From: Desulfobacteraceae bacterium UBA5616
GTDB lineage: Bacteria > Desulfobacterota > Desulfobacteria > Desulfobacterales > UBA5616
Direction: 5' to 3'
DNA length: 37,616 bases
NCBI GenBank assembly: GCA_002423615.1
Contig: DIKO01000037.1
Coordinates: forward strand, 31,404-69,019
The position numbers and the translations under genes are program-made. Positions within the stretch are counted from its first letter, which is position 1. Each line of letters opens with the position of its first letter. Below are positions 17,814 to 25,681 of this stretch, piece by piece. The notes under the pieces were generated by a model, which was given only the letters and a program-made list of their open reading frames with translations, was not told where the DNA came from and searched no databases.

Positions 17814-18406
17814 TTTACTTTCCTCAATCCTGTATTGTCGCGAACAGCCGCCAGACAGGCGGCGGTTATCAGATTTTTACGGTTTTCAGCCAATTTGTGT
17901 AGCAGCTCCATTTCTTTCCGCAAAAGCCCGTCCAATTTTGCAATACCGGCCTGAACCTTAACAGGGGGGACGGGGATATCCAGATTTTCCAGAACGTCTC
18001 TCCTCACCACCGGCATATGAACCCCTCTGCCGCTGTGTTGCCGGAAATAATTTTCCACCGGCTCCTGGTTTAGATACCAGAACAGATAATGCGGCTGAAC
18101 CATACTGTTTGTCACCCGGACAATAAAAAAACAGGCCGCTGCCAGGACATTATCAGGAATTTCATTTATGAGAATTGAATAATTCCTGGCCCCCCGAGCC
18201 ATAAACAGCACATCATTTGGTTCTAGAATCCAGTCTTTTCCGGACAAACCCGGGCTGAACCGGATAAGGTTGTCTGCATTATAAATCAGCCGCTTACCAT
18301 CTACATCTCTGGCTTGTAAAAGAAAATGGGAGCCGTCATCAATAGACTCGATTTTCCCACGGCTAATGTAACCGCTTTGAATTTTAGCAATTTTCTTGAG
18401 CTTCAT
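17810..18406 (-). CDS. Single-TRD HsdS-like specificity protein
   Basis: A 198-residue protein with the layout of half an HsdS: one target-recognition domain (about 1-150, starting MKLKKIAKIQSGYISRG) and one conserved helix (QAGIAKLDGLLRKEMELLHKLAENRK). It is the first gene of the restriction-modification operon and its stop overlaps the hsdM start, so it is made stoichiometrically with HsdM. Half-S proteins can pair as homodimers to recognise symmetric bipartite sites, so this may give HsdM a second specificity alongside the full HsdS downstream. It may instead be an accessory DNA-binding or regulatory protein. The gene is intact, not a visible fragment of the other hsdS. Confidence 0.78.
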   Translation of the reverse strand: MKLKKIAKIQSGYISRGKIESIDDGSHFLLQARDVDGKRLIYNADNLIRFSPGLSGKDWILEPNDVLFMARGARNYSILINEIPDNVLAAACFFIVRVTNSMVQPHYLFWYLNQEPVENYFRQHSGRGVHMPVVRRDVLENLDIPVPPVKVQAGIAKLDGLLRKEMELLHKLAENRKNLITAACLAAVRDNTGLRKVK

Positions 18407-18577
18407 AATGAAATTTTCATATCACGGTATCATGTTAACTGCAAATAAAATGATGAAAACTTCATAAAATATATGCGAATTATAATATCTTGCAATATTT
18501 TATTGACAAAACAATATTTATGAATACAATATACGATATCTTGCAATTTAAATTTTAACTCTTTCAAAGGAAAAGAC
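18407..18577 (+). promoter_or_regulatory. Divergent control region of the two defence operons
   Basis: This very AT-rich 171-bp region separates the restriction-modification operon from the E2-E1-JAB operon. A plus-strand promoter is visible: TTGACA (18503-18508), 16 nt, TACAAT (18525-18530). The 12-nt direct repeat ATATCTTGCAAT occurs at 18485-18496 and 18536-18547, bracketing the promoter with a 51-bp offset (about five helical turns), as expected for two same-face operator sites. An AAAGG ribosome-binding site precedes the 18578 start. Confidence 0.6.
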
Positions 18578-19753
18578 ATGAAACCATCAGTAATTTTTTT
18601 CCCGGTTGATAACGGAGACATGACGCTTATCAAGCTCAGTGACAAGACGACTATTCTGACGGATATCAACCTTCGTGAGGCAGCGGAAAATGAGGATAAT
18701 CCCGCATTCGACGCTGCAGCGGCATTAAAAGACCATCTTGAAACCGACGAAAAAAAGAGACCTTATGTAGATGTCTTTCTATTAAGCCATCCGGATCAGG
18801 ACCATTGTCGGGGCCTTAAAAAATATTTTCATCTGGGACCATTATCTGAATACAATGATGACCCTCCGGAAGAAGATGGCCTTAAAATTGTGATCCGAGA
18901 AATTTGGTCCTCCCCGATCATTTTCAGGCGCGCCGGCAAAACGCACACCCTTTGCGAGGATGCAAAGGCGTTCAGTGCAGAGGCCAAGAGAAGGGTCAAT
19001 ATTTTCAGAAACAATGGCACAACTCAGGAGGGGGACCGCATCCTTATCATCGGAGAAGATGAAAATGGAAAAACAGAAGGATTGGAAACGATTTTGGTGA
19101 AAATCGATGATATTTTCAGCAAAATTAATGGGAAAAACAGCAATGAAATTTCCATGCGCGTTCTTGGTCCTATTCCGATTCAGGAAGATATCGAAAAAGA
19201 GGAAAAATTAGGCAAAAATCACTCAAGTGTCATTCTTCAATATACCTTTTCTATTGATGGCCAGGAGGATGCCTGTTTGTTCTTGTCCGGTGGTGACGCT
19301 GAGGTCTACATTTGGGAACAGGTATGGGAACTAAATAAGGGTAACACTTCAGCCATCCAATACGATCTGCTAATGACGCCGCATCACTGCTCATGGCATT
19401 CCATTTCATATGACAGCTGGAGTAAGGATGAAAACCCGAAACCCAGTCAGGATGCCCTATCCGCGCTTTCCCAAGCCAGGGAGGGTGCGTTCATCATTTC
19501 GAGCAGCAAGCCCATTAAAAATGATAAAAACGATCCACCTTGCTGGGGTGCAAAAGCAGAGTATTTATCCATCCTGAAATCGGTGGGCGGCGAATTTTTC
19601 TGTACAGGAGAGCATCCGGACAAGGAGGCTACCGAGCCATTAAAATTTACAATATCCGCAGAAGGTCCCCAAGCACCAGCAAAGAAGAGTGCAGCCATGT
19701 CCGGGGCCGTGATCGGCGCCAGGCGCTCAAGGGAACCCCTCTATCATGGCTAG
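18578..19753 (+). CDS. Metallo-beta-lactamase-fold hydrolase of the E2-E1-JAB operon
   Basis: A 391-residue cytoplasmic MBL-fold protein. Metal ligands are visible: LLSHPDQDH (H71, D73, D75, H76), SGGD with D240, and MTPHHCSWHS with H269/H270. The motif order resembles the ComEC-type MBL nuclease domain (SHPDxDH, GD, HHGS). The region 150-215 (repeated EDENGKTEG- and KINGKNSNE-like stretches) is a family-specific insert. The C-terminus is a flexible Ala/Lys/Arg-rich tail ending in glycine (LYHG). It is the first gene of a three-gene operon and overlaps the next gene by 8 nt. Its partner is a conjugation machine, so it may be effector, substrate or both. ATG 18578 follows AAAGGAAAAGAC. Confidence 0.85.
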   Translation: MKPSVIFFPVDNGDMTLIKLSDKTTILTDINLREAAENEDNPAFDAAAALKDHLETDEKKRPYVDVFLLSHPDQDHCRGLKKYFHLGPLSEYNDDPPEEDGLKIVIREIWSSPIIFRRAGKTHTLCEDAKAFSAEAKRRVNIFRNNGTTQEGDRILIIGEDENGKTEGLETILVKIDDIFSKINGKNSNEISMRVLGPIPIQEDIEKEEKLGKNHSSVILQYTFSIDGQEDACLFLSGGDAEVYIWEQVWELNKGNTSAIQYDLLMTPHHCSWHSISYDSWSKDENPKPSQDALSALSQAREGAFIISSSKPIKNDKNDPPCWGAKAEYLSILKSVGGEFFCTGEHPDKEATEPLKFTISAEGPQAPAKKSAAMSGAVIGARRSREPLYHG

Positions 19754-22091
19754 AAATAAAGGAAAGACGATTAAGAAGGGCAACAAGAATGTTAACGGTG
19801 GAAATGTGTTATCGCAGGAAGCGGATTGCGCCTTTAAAACGATCCAATCCCATCCTGCCATCGTTGGGGGATCTCCGGTTCTTAGGCCTGGTGAAAATGG
19901 GGCATTTGAAATCTCTTTTAAGATTCAGGTCTCCATGCCAACGCGCTCAAAGCAAAAGGGGATCAGCAAAACCGGTGTAAAGGCGCAAGAGACGGTTACC
20001 ATGTGCTTTCCAAAGACCTATCCCTTCCGTGCGCCGATGATTTTACTGGGAAGAAATTTCAACAGTACCCTGCCGCATATTTATCCGTTAATCAGTTCTG
20101 ATAAACAAGGGAATGTGGTCCCCTGTGTCTACGACGGCCCGCTTGAAGACTTGCTACATCAAGAGGAAGATGGGTTGAGCAAGATTCTGGATCAATTGTC
20201 CGAATGGCTGAAGAAAGCGGCAGTCAATGATTTGATTGATTCAAATCAGGGATGGGAGCCTATCAGACGGGATAACACATTTGGATGGCTCGTATATGAT
20301 ATTTCAGAACTCAAAGACCTTGTTCAGGATAAGGCGGGTGCCTTGGCTTTCCGTTGCCGGGTTCTTTTGGATCGGCATCAGGAAAATGAAATCCACTTTT
20401 TTTCAGGAATAGATTATCAAAAAACATGCGAGATAACCCCCTTCTTAATTCAGAATTCTTTTTTTGAGGAAAATAGACATCCATTCTTATATATTTCCAT
20501 GGCAATTTTTGTTTGGTCCGATCTGGGGATGACAGCCGATGGATACTTGGCTGAAACTATCTTTTGTTTGCACGATCTATATGAAAGAGCACGGGAATAT
20601 GGATGTTATGATCAATTGAAAGATATTTTCGTCAGTTTGGGTGCTGCAATTAAAAAGGCAACGCCTCCCCATAATACTTTTTACGTTCCCATTATTTTAT
20701 GTGCACGCCGACCATGCAATTTAATAGGAGATACATCTCCTCTTGAAATAATTCCTTATATGGCCCAGTTGCAGGTTGAGAAAAACCGTTCCCCATTTGG
20801 TGAGGCAGCAGTGCGGTTCAGTAACGATTCCCCGGTATATCCAATAGGACATCGGCATGCGATCACCAGTAAATTGCTCAGGCAAATGTCTGGAGGAAAA
20901 GGCGAATTGAAACATGGGAATATCGTTCACATCGGATGCGGCAGTGTTGGTTCTAAAATAGCCGTTCATCTTGCCCGTTCCGGCCAGGGTCCTTTCAAAT
21001 TGATTGATAAGGGATTTTTCTCACCTCATAACGTTGCCCGACATGCATTGATGTCGCCATCGGAAATAGCAGGTTACCCCAAAGCGGTATTATTGGCTGA
21101 GCAAATCAAAACCTTTCAGATGAAGGCCGAACCATTTACCACAAACATAGCTTCATTATGTTTTGATCCTGAAAGCAAAAAGAAAGCATTTCCAGAGGAC
21201 ACACAACTGATTATTGAATCTACAGGGTCAATGGCCGTGAGAGAAATGCTGGCGGCATTACCACCCGAAAAATTTCCAGGAAGAATACTGCATGCCGCCC
21301 TTTACAATTTAGGCCAGATGGGAATTATGGCCCTTGAAGGCCAAAACCGAAATCCAAACTTATCTGATTTGGTCGTTCGGTATTATGACCTGGGAGTTGA
21401 GGATAAGGATATTAGAAAAAAGTTCCAGGACTCTCCCAATGCCTTAATTCGGCAAAGCATTGGCCATGGTTGTGGGTCGCATACGATGGTAATGCCAGAT
21501 ACCCGTATTTCTTTATACACCGCTGGGATGGCTGAACGAGCAAGACAGGTTCTTGAAAATAATAATGAAGAAAAGGGTGAACTATGGATTGGAAGGCTCG
21601 AATCAAATGAGATTCAGGTTAACTGGCGACATATCAATGTTGGCCAAACCGATATTTTAAAAATCAAGGCTTCACACAGTTGGGAAATAAGAATTCTTGA
21701 TATTGCTGCTGATCAGATTGAAAAAGAAGTGGCTAAATATGAAAATATTGAAACAGGTGGCGTATTAATGGGAAAAATTTCTCTCCCCAGGCGCTGTATT
21801 ACCATCAGCAGTCTCATTGAGGCACCTCCTGATTCCAATAGGTCTCAATCTTCCTTTATTTTGGGAACAAGCGGGCTTAAGGAAAAAGTCCTTGAAATCT
21901 TTAATAGCTCCGGAGGTTATTTAAATTATGTGGGAACCTGGCATAGCCACCCAAACGGAGGGGGGCCCTCCAGCCTGGATAGAGCGTGTCTTGAACGACT
22001 TAAAAAGCAGGGGTTGGGTGCACCGGCAGTGGGGTTGATATGGACACCCGCTGGATTCAAAACGATTTTAGATGAAGGAAAACTATCATGA
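19746..22091 (+). CDS. E2-E1-JAB triple fusion (ubiquitin-conjugation-like enzyme)
   Basis: A 781-residue fusion combining three activities of ubiquitin-like pathways. Residues about 25-165 are a UBC/E2-like domain: FPKTYPFRAPMILL, His111, and the candidate thioester cysteine C127 in NVVPCVYDG. Residues 170-390 are a linker domain I do not recognise. Residues about 393-600 are an E1/ThiF adenylation domain with GCGSVGSK, DKGFFSPHNVARH and a conserved GHGCGSHT cysteine near 576. Residues about 640-781 are a JAB/JAMM isopeptidase: Glu in ETGGVLMG near 668 and HSHPNGGGPSSLD near 733, in which the His-to-Asp spacing is one residue shorter than the common JAMM form. It overlaps both neighbours (8 nt and ATGA). 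No ubiquitin-like protein gene is present in the operon. Confidence 0.88.
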   Translation: MARNKGKTIKKGNKNVNGGNVLSQEADCAFKTIQSHPAIVGGSPVLRPGENGAFEISFKIQVSMPTRSKQKGISKTGVKAQETVTMCFPKTYPFRAPMILLGRNFNSTLPHIYPLISSDKQGNVVPCVYDGPLEDLLHQEEDGLSKILDQLSEWLKKAAVNDLIDSNQGWEPIRRDNTFGWLVYDISELKDLVQDKAGALAFRCRVLLDRHQENEIHFFSGIDYQKTCEITPFLIQNSFFEENRHPFLYISMAIFVWSDLGMTADGYLAETIFCLHDLYERAREYGCYDQLKDIFVSLGAAIKKATPPHNTFYVPIILCARRPCNLIGDTSPLEIIPYMAQLQVEKNRSPFGEAAVRFSNDSPVYPIGHRHAITSKLLRQMSGGKGELKHGNIVHIGCGSVGSKIAVHLARSGQGPFKLIDKGFFSPHNVARHALMSPSEIAGYPKAVLLAEQIKTFQMKAEPFTTNIASLCFDPESKKKAFPEDTQLIIESTGSMAVREMLAALPPEKFPGRILHAALYNLGQMGIMALEGQNRNPNLSDLVVRYYDLGVEDKDIRKKFQDSPNALIRQSIGHGCGSHTMVMPDTRISLYTAGMAERARQVLENNNEEKGELWIGRLESNEIQVNWRHINVGQTDILKIKASHSWEIRILDIAADQIEKEVAKYENIETGGVLMGKISLPRRCITISSLIEAPPDSNRSQSSFILGTSGLKEKVLEIFNSSGGYLNYVGTWHSHPNGGGPSSLDRACLERLKKQGLGAPAVGLIWTPAGFKTILDEGKLS

Positions 22092-22750
22092 GTTTATCAA
22101 AAAAAATAGATCAACGTTACATTAAAAACGAAAATCGTAAGTGGCTAATAATCTATCTTCTGATTCAGATAGTCCTCTTTGCTTTGTTTGCTGGGAATAG
22201 CAGTTTTAACCTTACTAATGCTGATCAACTCATCACAAAGATTAAAAATCCTCAAGGGTTTATTCCACTATCCGTTGCCATTCTGATTATTGTAATGGAA
22301 GGTATTTTTAAAAACAGTATTAAAGAATTCTTGGTGTTTTGGCGGTTTAAAAACCGGCTTCCCGGCCATCGGGCATTTTCACACATTTGTCCAAAAGACC
22401 CAAGAATAGACATGGAAAAAGTACAGCTTTTATTTCCTCATGGAATCCCGTCTGCTCCCAAAGAGCAAAATAATGAATGGTATAACATCTACCGAAAATA
22501 TCAAAATGAGATTTTAGTATTTTATGCCCACAAGGCTTATCTTCTGACACGTGATCTTGCCTCTCTTACTGTTGTACTTTTACCATTCGTATTAGCAGGA
22601 CATTTCATCATGGGGACTAAAGCCTCAATGATAACCTATCATCTAATAATTCTTGTTGTGCTATACATAGTTACATCATTTTCCAGTAGAAATTATGGGG
22701 AACGCTTTGTGGCAAACGTAGTAATTGAAGCTATAAATAGGCAAAATTAG
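22088..22750 (+). CDS. Four-helix membrane protein, putative effector
   Basis: A 220-residue protein with four predicted transmembrane segments: about 19-37 (WLIIYLLIQIVLFALFAG), 58-75, 156-175 and 181-199. A soluble loop of about 80 residues between helices two and three (RFKNRLPGHRAFSHICPKD...) probably faces the cytoplasm. I recognise no family. The ATG overlaps the E2-E1-JAB stop (ATGA), so the genes are translationally coupled and probably act together. In defence systems such membrane proteins are commonly effectors that permeabilise the inner membrane; here that role is inferred from context only. Confidence 0.75.
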   Translation: MSLSKKIDQRYIKNENRKWLIIYLLIQIVLFALFAGNSSFNLTNADQLITKIKNPQGFIPLSVAILIIVMEGIFKNSIKEFLVFWRFKNRLPGHRAFSHICPKDPRIDMEKVQLLFPHGIPSAPKEQNNEWYNIYRKYQNEILVFYAHKAYLLTRDLASLTVVLLPFVLAGHFIMGTKASMITYHLIILVVLYIVTSFSSRNYGERFVANVVIEAINRQN

Positions 22751-22826
22751 CCAAACGAAAAAAATATACTTTATCTTTCAAAAGCAGCTCTTATTCACTT
22801 TGGGACGAAAATCATAATATGTGGAA

Positions 22827-23366
22827 TCAAACAGATGCTTCCACAGACTTTTCTTCCAATATTTCCTCATAACAATGAATCAAATACGAATAGGACACCT
22901 TGATTTTATGAACATCGGCCAAATATTGGATGATCCACCGCCAAGATCTTCTTTCTTCGGGATCATATGCCCTACGAAATCTATGGATCATTTCAAAATA
23001 TCGTTTTTCAATTTTCGATTTCAGAGGGGAGGATTTTTTTGATTTTTCCCTGAAATTAGAATCGATCCTGGCTATGTTTATCTGTTTCACCAACACCGCA
23101 TCCGACTCACTTAGTTTTTCCTTTCTGTCTTTTTTCTTTTCAACATTCCTGACCTGGGCAATCCCGATCAAAAATGCAGCGTAATAGAATTCGGATTTCT
23201 TGTTGCCCATTTTATCGCGATTCCGGGATGCAAAGAAACCGGCGGCCTCATGGACCAAAAGCCGCCCGTATTCAGGTAATCCGGCATAGTACCGGACCAG
23301 CTCTTCCCTTTTCTTTTTGGTGAAACGAGTAAGTGATTCAAAATAATTTTCATTAAAATTTTCCAT
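22827..23366 (-). CDS. Hypothetical 179-aa basic/charged protein
   Basis: A soluble, Lys/Arg/Glu-rich protein beginning MENFNENYFESLTRF. The C-terminal part, with SWRWIIQYLADVHKIKVSYSYL, looks like a helix-turn-helix-type segment, so DNA binding is possible, but I recognise no family. A strong ribosome-binding site (AAGGAGGG) precedes ATG 23366. It is convergent with the membrane-protein gene (76 bp between stops) and stands alone on the minus strand. The TTTGGGAC element that recurs in the island lies just after its stop (22799-22806). It could be an island regulator or an unlinked cargo gene. Confidence 0.65.
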   Translation of the reverse strand: MENFNENYFESLTRFTKKKREELVRYYAGLPEYGRLLVHEAAGFFASRNRDKMGNKKSEFYYAAFLIGIAQVRNVEKKKDRKEKLSESDAVLVKQINIARIDSNFREKSKKSSPLKSKIEKRYFEMIHRFRRAYDPEERRSWRWIIQYLADVHKIKVSYSYLIHCYEEILEEKSVEASV

Positions 23367-24511
23367 GATCCCTCCTTATCATCTGCCTTATCATTTTAGG
23401 CAAAATGATCTCTATCGTTTATCTTTATTGTTGATAGCAATCATCGCGGCAATCCGCCGCGCGCCAGCGCATAACATTTCGTTATTTCACTCAATAAGCA
23501 TTACCGGAAGCCTTCGAAAATGAGCTTCCCGGGATATCGCAAACTCTGCTCAATATTTTGTCCCACATTCCCTTTAAGTTTCGTTTTGGGACAAAACCGC
23601 TTTACCGGGTTCTTATTATCGTAATTAAGGACACGGACAAGTGAACAATCCTTGAGCATTCAAGGTGAACCAGTTTTTTTGCTTGCCCTTTTGGGCAATG
23701 CAGCCTCTCCGCGAGGAGGGGACAACGTAGGATCGATTATCACCAGTCGAGACCTTCGATAATCCGCGAGCCAATCTGAGTCTGATCCGATGCTGCTGGA
23801 AGCCAGTCGGTAGCGTTCGGATGCCCTTTATGCGGTGATTGCCGGGAAATCCCAGGGGAAATTCAGTTGGCGGTCAAACTGGCCGGAGATTAGGTAGATG
23901 AAGAGAAAAATCTTCCTGCCTGTGAGAACCTTATTGATCGACTATCGCACGGGTGTTCCTCTGGACTTCGTGATTTGCAGGTCGGTCGCTCCTCAAACCG
24001 CTGAAGCCTTTTGAAGGCGGAAGTTGATTCTGAGTGGCATTTCAAAGGTATTTGATTTGAGATGCAGGGTTCAACCCGAATCACTTTTTTTTCGTTTTGC
24101 GTTGGCATCGTCCAAAAAAGAGAAGACGAGAGCGAGATGAAAAAAAGATTTGGGAAACAGAGGCGGGCCAACATCAGGCCCTGAACAGATTTTCATGTCT
24201 ATAGTCTGTTAAAGATCGGGTTCATACCCACGAATCCGGATCAAAGATGTTGGGTAGAGAAAGCAACTCTGTCCATAAGTCCCCTATGTTGCGACAATAA
24301 AAAATGCTGTTGTTTAAGAATTTGTCCTAACCCGGGGACTCCAAACACACGGGAATCAAAACCTCCGCTAAGGATCAATATCTGCGTTGGCAAGATGGAT
24401 TCAATACTCGAAATACAAAACGTATTCCTCCGTTTGACTCCATTATCCCGCCTTGATCTTGAACCTGATCGAATGTTTTGAAACCACTTCAAAAAAATAA
24501 AGGTTATAGAA
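23367..24511. other. 1.1-kb non-coding stretch with many hairpins
   Basis: I find no convincing gene in these 1145 bp: the longest ORFs have poor codon use and no ribosome-binding site. Inverted repeats are frequent: CCGGAAGC/GCTTCCCGG near 23501-23532, TTTTGTCCCA/TGGGACAAAA (23556-23565/23587-23596) and the cluster listed separately at 23641-24095. A 15-codon ORF (MKKRFGKQRR..., near 24137) follows AGAGCGAG but is too short to call. Downstream lies the second tyrosine recombinase. Confidence 0.5.
23641..24095 (+). ncRNA. Possible structured non-coding RNA (unidentified)
   Basis: A dense run of plausible RNA stems on one strand: CCTTGA/TCAAGG (23650-23665), TTGCCC-TTTT-GGGCAA (23683-23698), a 7-bp stem with a GCGA tetraloop (23704-23721), GATTATC/GATAATC (23735-23764), a nested stem ATCCGA/TCGGAT enclosing GCT/AGC and CTGG/CCAG (23785-23822), CAGTT/AACTG (23864-23881) and GAAGA/TCTTC (23900-23915). 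It ends in a weak stem (GGGT/ACCC) and eight T residues (24085-24092). I cannot match it to a known RNA class. The plus strand is chosen from the T-run and the GNRA-type loop; orientation and extent are uncertain. Confidence 0.3.
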
Positions 24512-25498
24512 ATGAGAGGTAGTATTAAATATCAAGTGCATACGCTTTTTTTGAAATCCGGAATCGACAAAATAGGCCATTCCAAACACGCTGCAAAAGA
24601 AATGGTCCGGCAAAATATAAAAGCATCTGGACAACAGCCGTCTTGGCACAAACTGGGTAAAGGAATGGGCATTCATTCAACGGGTACTAGAGATACCTAT
24701 GAAGGCACCTGGCGACAGGTACTTGAACATGCAAAATCAGAGTTCGGCGTCCGTGATATTGAAAAGCTGACCGGGCAACATATTCAGTCTTATCTGGAAT
24801 CAAAAATTACAGATTCGGAAAACAGAATCTCGAATCAGACATTTTTAAACTATTCATCAGCCTGCGAAAAGCTGGAGACCGCCTTGACCATGAATGCCTG
24901 GCGCTTGGCGACCGGGAATTCCTACAGATTTACCCCGAACATCGAGGCGGTAAGGGAAACCGCCAGAGAAATCAAATTGGGCCGGTTTGAGGGAAATCGT
25001 GCCTACGAAAGCCCGAAGCTGCTGATCGATAATTTAAAATACGAAAGCCACCAATTGGCGGCACGCATTCAGTTTGAAGGTGGTGCAAGAATATCCGAAG
25101 CCAATCACATTGGGAAAGAACAATTAAAAGGTATTTTTAAAGACCCCTATTCCGATCAATTGAAAGGTTTATTTGAGGTACAGGGAAAGGGAGGAAAAAT
25201 CCGGGATATTCAGGTCTCATTAGAAACATATAAGGCTTTGAAGGAAACCATCGATCAAAAAAACTCTTTTGATTTTAACGACCGCACCTACCGGAATGAC
25301 CTTGAAAAAACAGCCCGCTTTATCGGTGAGGCCCCTGAGAACAAAGGATCTCACGGCTTGCGCTGGAATTTTGCCCAATACCGTTTTTCTGAAGTCCAGC
25401 TCAAAGCGGATGTAAATGAAATCCATGCCCTTTCCATTGTGTCAGAGGAAATGGGCCATATCCGGGCAAGTATCACAGAGCACTATTTAGGGAAATAA
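24512..25498 (+). CDS. Second tyrosine recombinase/integrase
   Basis: A 328-residue tyrosine recombinase with an N-terminal SAM-like core-binding domain (about 60-165, TWRQVLEHAKSEFG) and a C-terminal catalytic domain. Catalytic residues are visible: R193 in GGARISEA, a Lys in QGKGGKIRD, H281 and R284 in SHGLRWN, H316 in MGHIRASI and Y325 in EHYL. The tyrosine lies only four residues from the C-terminus. It resembles the integrase-domain proteins carried inside proteobacterial islands rather than the attachment-site integrase at 25972. It seems intact. Copies of a TTGTCCCA...TGGGAC inverted repeat lie on both sides (23556-23596 and 25599-25631). AAAGG precedes ATG 24512. Confidence 0.85.
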   Translation: MRGSIKYQVHTLFLKSGIDKIGHSKHAAKEMVRQNIKASGQQPSWHKLGKGMGIHSTGTRDTYEGTWRQVLEHAKSEFGVRDIEKLTGQHIQSYLESKITDSENRISNQTFLNYSSACEKLETALTMNAWRLATGNSYRFTPNIEAVRETAREIKLGRFEGNRAYESPKLLIDNLKYESHQLAARIQFEGGARISEANHIGKEQLKGIFKDPYSDQLKGLFEVQGKGGKIRDIQVSLETYKALKETIDQKNSFDFNDRTYRNDLEKTARFIGEAPENKGSHGLRWNFAQYRFSEVQLKADVNEIHALSIVSEEMGHIRASITEHYLGK

Positions 25499-25598
25499 AG
25501 ACCCATTGGATTTTAAAAATTCCCTACCATCTTTTTCCGGGCGGGACCGGACATCGATCACTTGACCCGGTTCGTACTATCATAATGACGGCATGAAA

Positions 25599-25631
25599 TT
25601 GTCCCATTTTTATACAGTATAATTTTGGGAC
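25599..25631. repeat. TTGTCCCA...TGGGAC inverted repeat
   Basis: TTGTCCCA (25599-25606) and TGGGAC (25626-25631) are inverted across 19 nt that contain TATACAGTATAAT. The same architecture occurs at 23558-23594 with a 21-nt spacer and perfect 10-bp arms, and a lone TTTGGGAC occurs at 22799-22806. It could be a recombination site of the enclosed recombinase or a repressor operator over a promoter. Confidence 0.5.
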
Positions 25632-25681
25632 GGCACCATTGACACCAAACAACACTAAGATTATCAAAAGGGCCTGCAACA

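Noticed and set aside
23890..24492. Minus-strand ORFs at 23890-24174 and 24241-24492
   Set aside because: No ribosome-binding site, atypical composition (many Ser, Arg, Cys, Phe), no recognisable motif; they lie in the hairpin-rich non-coding stretch.
23367..24511. CRISPR array in the hairpin-rich region
   Set aside because: No regularly spaced direct repeats are present; the repeats are inverted and unrelated in sequence, and no cas genes occur.
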